DNA from: Gemmatimonadota bacterium
Lineage (GTDB): Bacteria; Gemmatimonadota; Gemmatimonadetes; Gemmatimonadales; GWC2-71-9
NCBI GenBank assembly: GCA_003221075.1
Contig: QHUF01000058.1
Span: forward strand, 1-17,201
Direction of reading: 5' to 3'
Length of the DNA stretch: 17,201 nucleotides
A program made the translations under genes and the position numbers. Position 1 is the first letter of the stretch. Each line of letters opens with the position of its first letter. Below the pieces are notes generated by a model. It saw only the letters and a program-made list of their open reading frames with translations, made no database searches and was not told where the DNA came from. Positions 14,529 through 17,201 of the stretch are shown here, in pieces.

Positions 14529-15503
14529 CTACCGGTTGCTGGAATGCCAGGACTGCGATGAGGGCGATGACCATGCGACGTTCTCCGGAATACGGGATAG
14601 ACCTTCCTTGAGGTAGTCCAACAGATAGCGATTCACCTGCTCGGGCGATTCATCGGCCGCGTCGTGTCCGGTGCGCGTGAGCACGACGAACTCGCTGCGC
14701 GGCAGCTCATGCGCGAACCGCGTGCCGTCCCGCAGCGGGATCCACCGGTCCGCGTCGCCCCAGAGAATCAGCGTGGGCGCTTGCACACGGCTCAGGCGCC
14801 CGCCAAGACTGTCGAACCTGAACTCTCGGAGCACGCCTCGCAAGGCGCGCCCATAGGCCGGATCGGGAACCGGAGCGTAGTACTGATCGACATCCGCTTC
14901 AGTGACCTTCGTGGGATCGGCGAATGTCGACCGCAGGACGCGACCTGTGACCCAACGACTGCGAAACGATGTCGCTATCGCTCCCACGAACCGCCAGCGC
15001 GCCACCTTCAGTACGCCAGGCCAGCGCACGCCATACCCGGCCGCGTCGATCAACACGAGGCCGCGGACCCGATCCGGGTAGTTCAGCGCAACTTCCGCGG
15101 CGATCGCGCCGCCCATCGAATGACCGACCAGTACGGCACTCGCAATGCCGAGCGAGTCGAGCAACGACACTACGAGGTGTGCGTACGCCGCATTGGTATA
15201 CCCGTGAGCCGGCTTATCGGAGAATCCGAAACCGCGATTGTCGATTGCTACGACGCGATACCCCGCGGCGACGAGCGGCGGCAGCTGATACCGCCAGCCG
15301 TACAACGACGCGCCGAACCCGTGAATCAGAACGACCGGCGTGCCGTTTCCGGTGTCGATCAGGCGCAGCCGCGTGCTATCGACGGTTCGGTACTGCGCGC
15401 GAAACGGAGTGCCGGCGGGATATTGCTGTGATTCCGGGATCGGTGCCGCCGAGCACGCACTCGCGAGCAGAACGATGCACACCAGAGCCCGGTGGGATGT
15501 CAC
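14529..15503 (-). CDS. Alpha/beta hydrolase, predicted lipoprotein
   Basis: Serine hydrolase of the alpha/beta fold, 324 residues, probably anchored outside the inner membrane. The N-terminus (MTSHRALVCIVLLASACSAA) is a lipoprotein signal with a lipobox-like LASAC and Cys 17. The catalytic set is complete: oxyanion strand HGFGAS (61-66), nucleophile Ser 129 in GHSMGG, acid Asp 252 in WGDADRWIP, and His 280 in RTGHDAAD. The substrate cannot be read from the sequence; esterases, lipases and epoxide or haloalkane hydrolase relatives share this pattern. The GTG start at 15503 overlaps the TrmB stop by four bases (GTGA), a sign of translational coupling. Its 3' end overlaps the M14 peptidase start by 46 bp and carries that gene's ribosome binding site. 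It is thus the middle gene of a tightly packed minus-strand operon. Confidence 0.92.
   Translation of the reverse strand: MTSHRALVCIVLLASACSAAPIPESQQYPAGTPFRAQYRTVDSTRLRLIDTGNGTPVVLIHGFGASLYGWRYQLPPLVAAGYRVVAIDNRGFGFSDKPAHGYTNAAYAHLVVSLLDSLGIASAVLVGHSMGGAIAAEVALNYPDRVRGLVLIDAAGYGVRWPGVLKVARWRFVGAIATSFRSRWVTGRVLRSTFADPTKVTEADVDQYYAPVPDPAYGRALRGVLREFRFDSLGGRLSRVQAPTLILWGDADRWIPLRDGTRFAHELPRSEFVVLTRTGHDAADESPEQVNRYLLDYLKEGLSRIPENVAWSSPSSQSWHSSNR
14583..14586 (-). promoter_or_regulatory. Ribosome binding site of the M14 peptidase within the hydrolase gene
   Basis: GGAG on minus (14586-14583), followed by AACGTCGC and ATG 14574, gives ideal 8-nt spacing. It lies inside the last codons of the alpha/beta hydrolase (RIPEN), so peptidase translation starts before hydrolase translation ends, consistent with coupled expression. 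Confidence 0.7.
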
Positions 15504-16171
15504 GATAGGGTCCGTAGCGCCCGCCGAGCGAGGAGCACGACCAACGGGTGCGAGGTCCAGAGGCCGGCGATGCTCTCCCCTTCACCCGAGGTCATGACCA
15601 GCTGTGCGTCATCGATCAGAAGTGCTGTAGCCTCGAGACCGCCCTCAGACGCGGGCTCGAGCCAGGATGGGGCGTCCGGCGGCATGCCACCGCGGGCGCG
15701 CACGGTCATCGTCGCGCGTTCCGCCGCGCGCCTCCACGCCGGGAGCGTCGGCCGCCACAGCTCGAGCGCCATCACTCCTTCTACACTCCGCTCGGCCCGG
15801 GCGACGAGCTGCATCACGAGGTTCGCCACGGCGCGACTGCCCGCCACCTCTCTCGTCATGGGATCGCCGGGGCGCGAGAGGTCGCGGACCTCTTGCCCCA
15901 GCCGGTCTAAGGCCTCTCCCTGCCGGGTCGCCAGCAGCGCCAGCAGCGCCTGCGGGTCGATCGGACGATACCGGGCCGGTCTGTTGGGGGGCGGCGTGCG
16001 GGTCGCAGCCCCCCGTGAGACGAGGCCTTCCAGGGCGCTGTAGGCGTTGGCGCGTGCCAGTCTGGCGCCTCGGGCAACTGCGTAGCCGGTGGATGGGCCT
16101 AACCGGAGCAACGTCGCGTACACCAGGGACTCGGTGGGCGTAAAGCCGAAGGGCGTGAGATCAATTGCCAC
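15500..16171 (-). CDS. TrmB-family transcriptional regulator
   Basis: Helix-turn-helix regulator of the TrmB type, 223 residues. The N-terminal winged helix (about 10-70) reads FTPTESLVYATLLRLGPSTG, ANAYSALEGLVSRGA and RYRPIDPQALL, the standard TrmB order of recognition helix and wing. A helical linker follows (RQGEALDRLGQEVRDL). The remainder (AERSVEGVMALELW to the C-terminus) resembles the phospholipase-D-like effector domain of TrmB proteins, which often senses sugars; no ligand can be assigned. The GTG start at 16171 lies 1 bp after a perfect dyad, so self-control is likely. It is the first gene of the operon with the lipoprotein hydrolase and M14 peptidase, which are its most probable targets. 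No Shine-Dalgarno is visible, so a short or absent leader is possible. Confidence 0.9.
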   Translation of the reverse strand: MAIDLTPFGFTPTESLVYATLLRLGPSTGYAVARGARLARANAYSALEGLVSRGAATRTPPPNRPARYRPIDPQALLALLATRQGEALDRLGQEVRDLSRPGDPMTREVAGSRAVANLVMQLVARAERSVEGVMALELWRPTLPAWRRAAERATMTVRARGGMPPDAPSWLEPASEGGLEATALLIDDAQLVMTSGEGESIAGLWTSHPLVVLLARRALRTLS

Positions 16172-16172
16172 T

Positions 16173-16192
16173 GTAGTAGCAAATACTACTAC
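16173..16192. promoter_or_regulatory. Dyad before the TrmB-type gene, predicted operator over its promoter
   Basis: GTAGTAG (16173-16179), CAAATA, CTACTAC (16186-16192): exact 7-bp arms, or GTAGTA-N5-TACTAC in a shifted register. On minus the sequence contains TAGTAT (16188-16183), a plausible -10, 11 nt before the GTG start. The TACT/AGTA core recalls the TACT-N-AGTA type sites known for archaeal TrmB. The dyad overlaps the putative promoter, as expected for a repressor site. Confidence 0.7.
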
Positions 16193-16213
16193 CTATTCGT
16201 ACGGCTCGCCATT

Positions 16214-17201
16214 CTAGACGACGTTCAGAGGGATTCCCAGCAGTCGCGCAATCAACGCCAGGCGGAACGTGACGTCGGTCTGCCGTTGCGCCGGGCTCTT
16301 TCCCGGCCCCTCGAGCGGGAAGTAGTGATATACCACGGGGTTCGTCGATTTCGGCATGACCCTCAGGCCGGACGGACTCCAGATCCCCTGGTCATCGCAT
16401 TCACTGTACAGCCTGGCCAGGACTTTCGCGGCGCTTGGCACCTGGCGCACGATTCCCAGCCGCGCGAGCAACTCCAGCCAATACACGGCGAAGGGCACAT
16501 CGGTGATCCGGCCCTGGGCGTCCGCGTGCAGCGGGTCACCCAGGATTTCGAACAGCGGTCGAAAGGTTTTCTTTCCCGCCAGGATGAAGAACGCCCGTCT
16601 GGGCGTCGGCACCGAGAAGTAGGCCGCCAGTCGCTCGAGGAATCCGGCGCGTTCGCGTTGCACCGCGGGCATGAACGCGAGCATCTCGACGGAGAAAACC
16701 GTCGGTGGGTAGGCAAGGGGATCGAGCACGGTCTTGCCCTGCGCCTTCTTGAATGGTTTCTGCGCCGTCTCGCTGCGCAGATACATCGAGATGTCGCTCG
16801 CTATGCGATGCGCCGCGCCGCGCAGGCGCGGATCGTCCTGGTGCGCGCCGCGCGAAAGTGCCGCCGCCGCTCCTTGCGCTCCCATGTTCCGCGCCCACAG
16901 CGCCAGGCCGGGATCGGTCTTGGCTGCTCGCTGGAACTCGACGAGGAGCGTTGGATCGTCGTCCCTCGACAGCAACCGGAAGAGGAATCGATCGGCGAAC
17001 CGAAATACGCGAGCATCGGGCGGCCACCCCAGCTCGAGCAGCCGCCGGTATTGATAGATCGTGCCGACTTCCTTCCATCCCATCGCCTTCGCTGGGGCGG
17101 GCGCCAGGAGGTTCCCTCCCCACAGCCCCGTGTCCTTCTGTTTCCGGACGATGGCGGGCGCTTCCTTGTAGTGCTGGATCGCTTCGCGCAGTGCGGCGAC
17201 G
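16214..17201 (-). CDS. Hypothetical protein, 5' partial, possible alpha/alpha-toroid-like fold
   Basis: I do not recognise this protein. The frame is open to the right edge; 39 further codons precede the internal ATG at 17083 and read sensibly (AALREAIQHYKEAP, then GLWGGNLL), so the true start lies outside. At least 328 residues are present. It is soluble-looking, with no signal or membrane segment seen. Several stretches recall the repeated helical pairs of prenyltransferase or squalene-cyclase-like toroids: a G-x-W-G box near the visible start, YRRLLELGWPPD, then much later VYWLELLARLGIV, LARLYSECDDQGIWSPSG and RLALIARLLGI. The Asp-rich catalytic motifs of true cyclases are not seen, so this is fold speculation only. 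It ends 42 bp before the TrmB start on the same strand, so it could be transcribed ahead of that operon, though the TrmB dyad suggests a separate promoter. Confidence 0.7.
   Translation of the reverse strand, partial: VAALREAIQHYKEAPAIVRKQKDTGLWGGNLLAPAPAKAMGWKEVGTIYQYRRLLELGWPPDARVFRFADRFLFRLLSRDDDPTLLVEFQRAAKTDPGLALWARNMGAQGAAAALSRGAHQDDPRLRGAAHRIASDISMYLRSETAQKPFKKAQGKTVLDPLAYPPTVFSVEMLAFMPAVQRERAGFLERLAAYFSVPTPRRAFFILAGKKTFRPLFEILGDPLHADAQGRITDVPFAVYWLELLARLGIVRQVPSAAKVLARLYSECDDQGIWSPSGLRVMPKSTNPVVYHYFPLEGPGKSPAQRQTDVTFRLALIARLLGIPLNVV

Larger units (their letters stand above)
11901..14574 (-). pseudogene. Secreted M14-type zinc carboxypeptidase, broken by a deletion with frameshift near 12705
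   Basis: Large extracytoplasmic metallopeptidase of the M14 carboxypeptidase type. Residues 1-18 (MVIALIAVLAFQQPVDSA) are a short hydrophobic leader, probably a signal peptide. The peptidase domain follows, with zinc ligands His 150 and Glu 153 (SIHSPETG) and a likely third ligand His 257 (LHDLHESV), plus HDNNRDG (224-230). The first frame ends at 12667, soon after HELDLP (618-623). The second frame resumes at 12704 with YTYLNVQQLNRRDLL and runs through a GATase1-like C-terminal domain (NVLVLPF, then GLEGMAALNQWIAAGGVLITEGG). Family members have about 27 residues between LDLP and YTY; their absence plus the phase implies about 80 lost bases. GGAG (14586-14583), 8 nt before ATG 14574, sets the start inside the upstream hydrolase gene. 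As written, the product would be a 635-residue fragment keeping the zinc site. Confidence 0.85.

Noticed and set aside
12502..14616. 704-codon open frame on plus, opposite the M14 peptidase
   Set aside because: The translation is Arg/His/Val-rich with no recognisable motif, while the minus frames carry clear zinc-peptidase motifs. This is a GC-rich shadow frame.
1..17201. CRISPR array, tRNA, rRNA, insertion sequence, toxin-antitoxin or phage genes
   Set aside because: I looked for repeated spacers, cloverleaf patterns, transposase motifs and small paired ORFs and found none that could be supported.

Overview
The window is 17.2 kb of dense, GC-rich bacterial chromosome. Several traits together suggest a Gemmatimonadota-like soil or sediment bacterium, probably from a metagenome assembly: a single-chain E1 alpha/beta 2-oxoacid dehydrogenase, a Ser/Thr kinase with a 2TM-type membrane hairpin, a large secreted M14-type peptidase and a fused MFS/spermidine-synthase-like protein. 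The taxonomy is inference from gene style; there is no rRNA or other marker here. I see no tRNA, rRNA, CRISPR array, insertion sequence or phage gene.

Layout. Plus strand 2-1156: YtcJ-type amidohydrolase, cut by the left edge. Minus 1163-1546: short flavin reductase-domain protein, converging on it. Plus 1580-3705 and 3695-6853: frameshifted E1 alpha/beta gene, overlapped by a 1052-residue membrane protein with a spermidine-synthase-like domain. Minus 6792-8660: Ser/Thr kinase, overlapping the previous gene tail to tail by 62 bp. Plus 8867-11299: Lon protease, divergent from the kinase. Minus 16171-11270: an apparent four-gene operon of TrmB-type regulator, lipoprotein alpha/beta hydrolase, M14 peptidase (broken) and TetR-type regulator. 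Minus 16214-17201: unidentified protein cut by the right edge. No gene-free stretch exceeds 300 bases; the longest is 8661-8866, between kinase and lon.

How the genes work together. The clearest unit is the TrmB/hydrolase/peptidase/TetR block. Its genes are coupled by a 4-bp GTGA overlap and a 46-bp overlap containing a Shine-Dalgarno. A perfect dyad sits directly before each regulator gene, which suggests that both regulators control themselves. The hydrolase and peptidase carry export signals, so the block looks like a regulated extracytoplasmic hydrolysis unit. Lon, the kinase, the E1 enzyme and the membrane synthase-like protein look like housekeeping or signalling genes with no obvious common pathway.

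The most unusual feature is a cluster of lesions in conserved cores: a 1-base deletion in E1, an estimated 80-base deletion plus frameshift in the peptidase, and an in-frame loss of about 30 residues in the flavin reductase. They may be assembly errors or real decay. I did not find a convincing new defence or mobile system.
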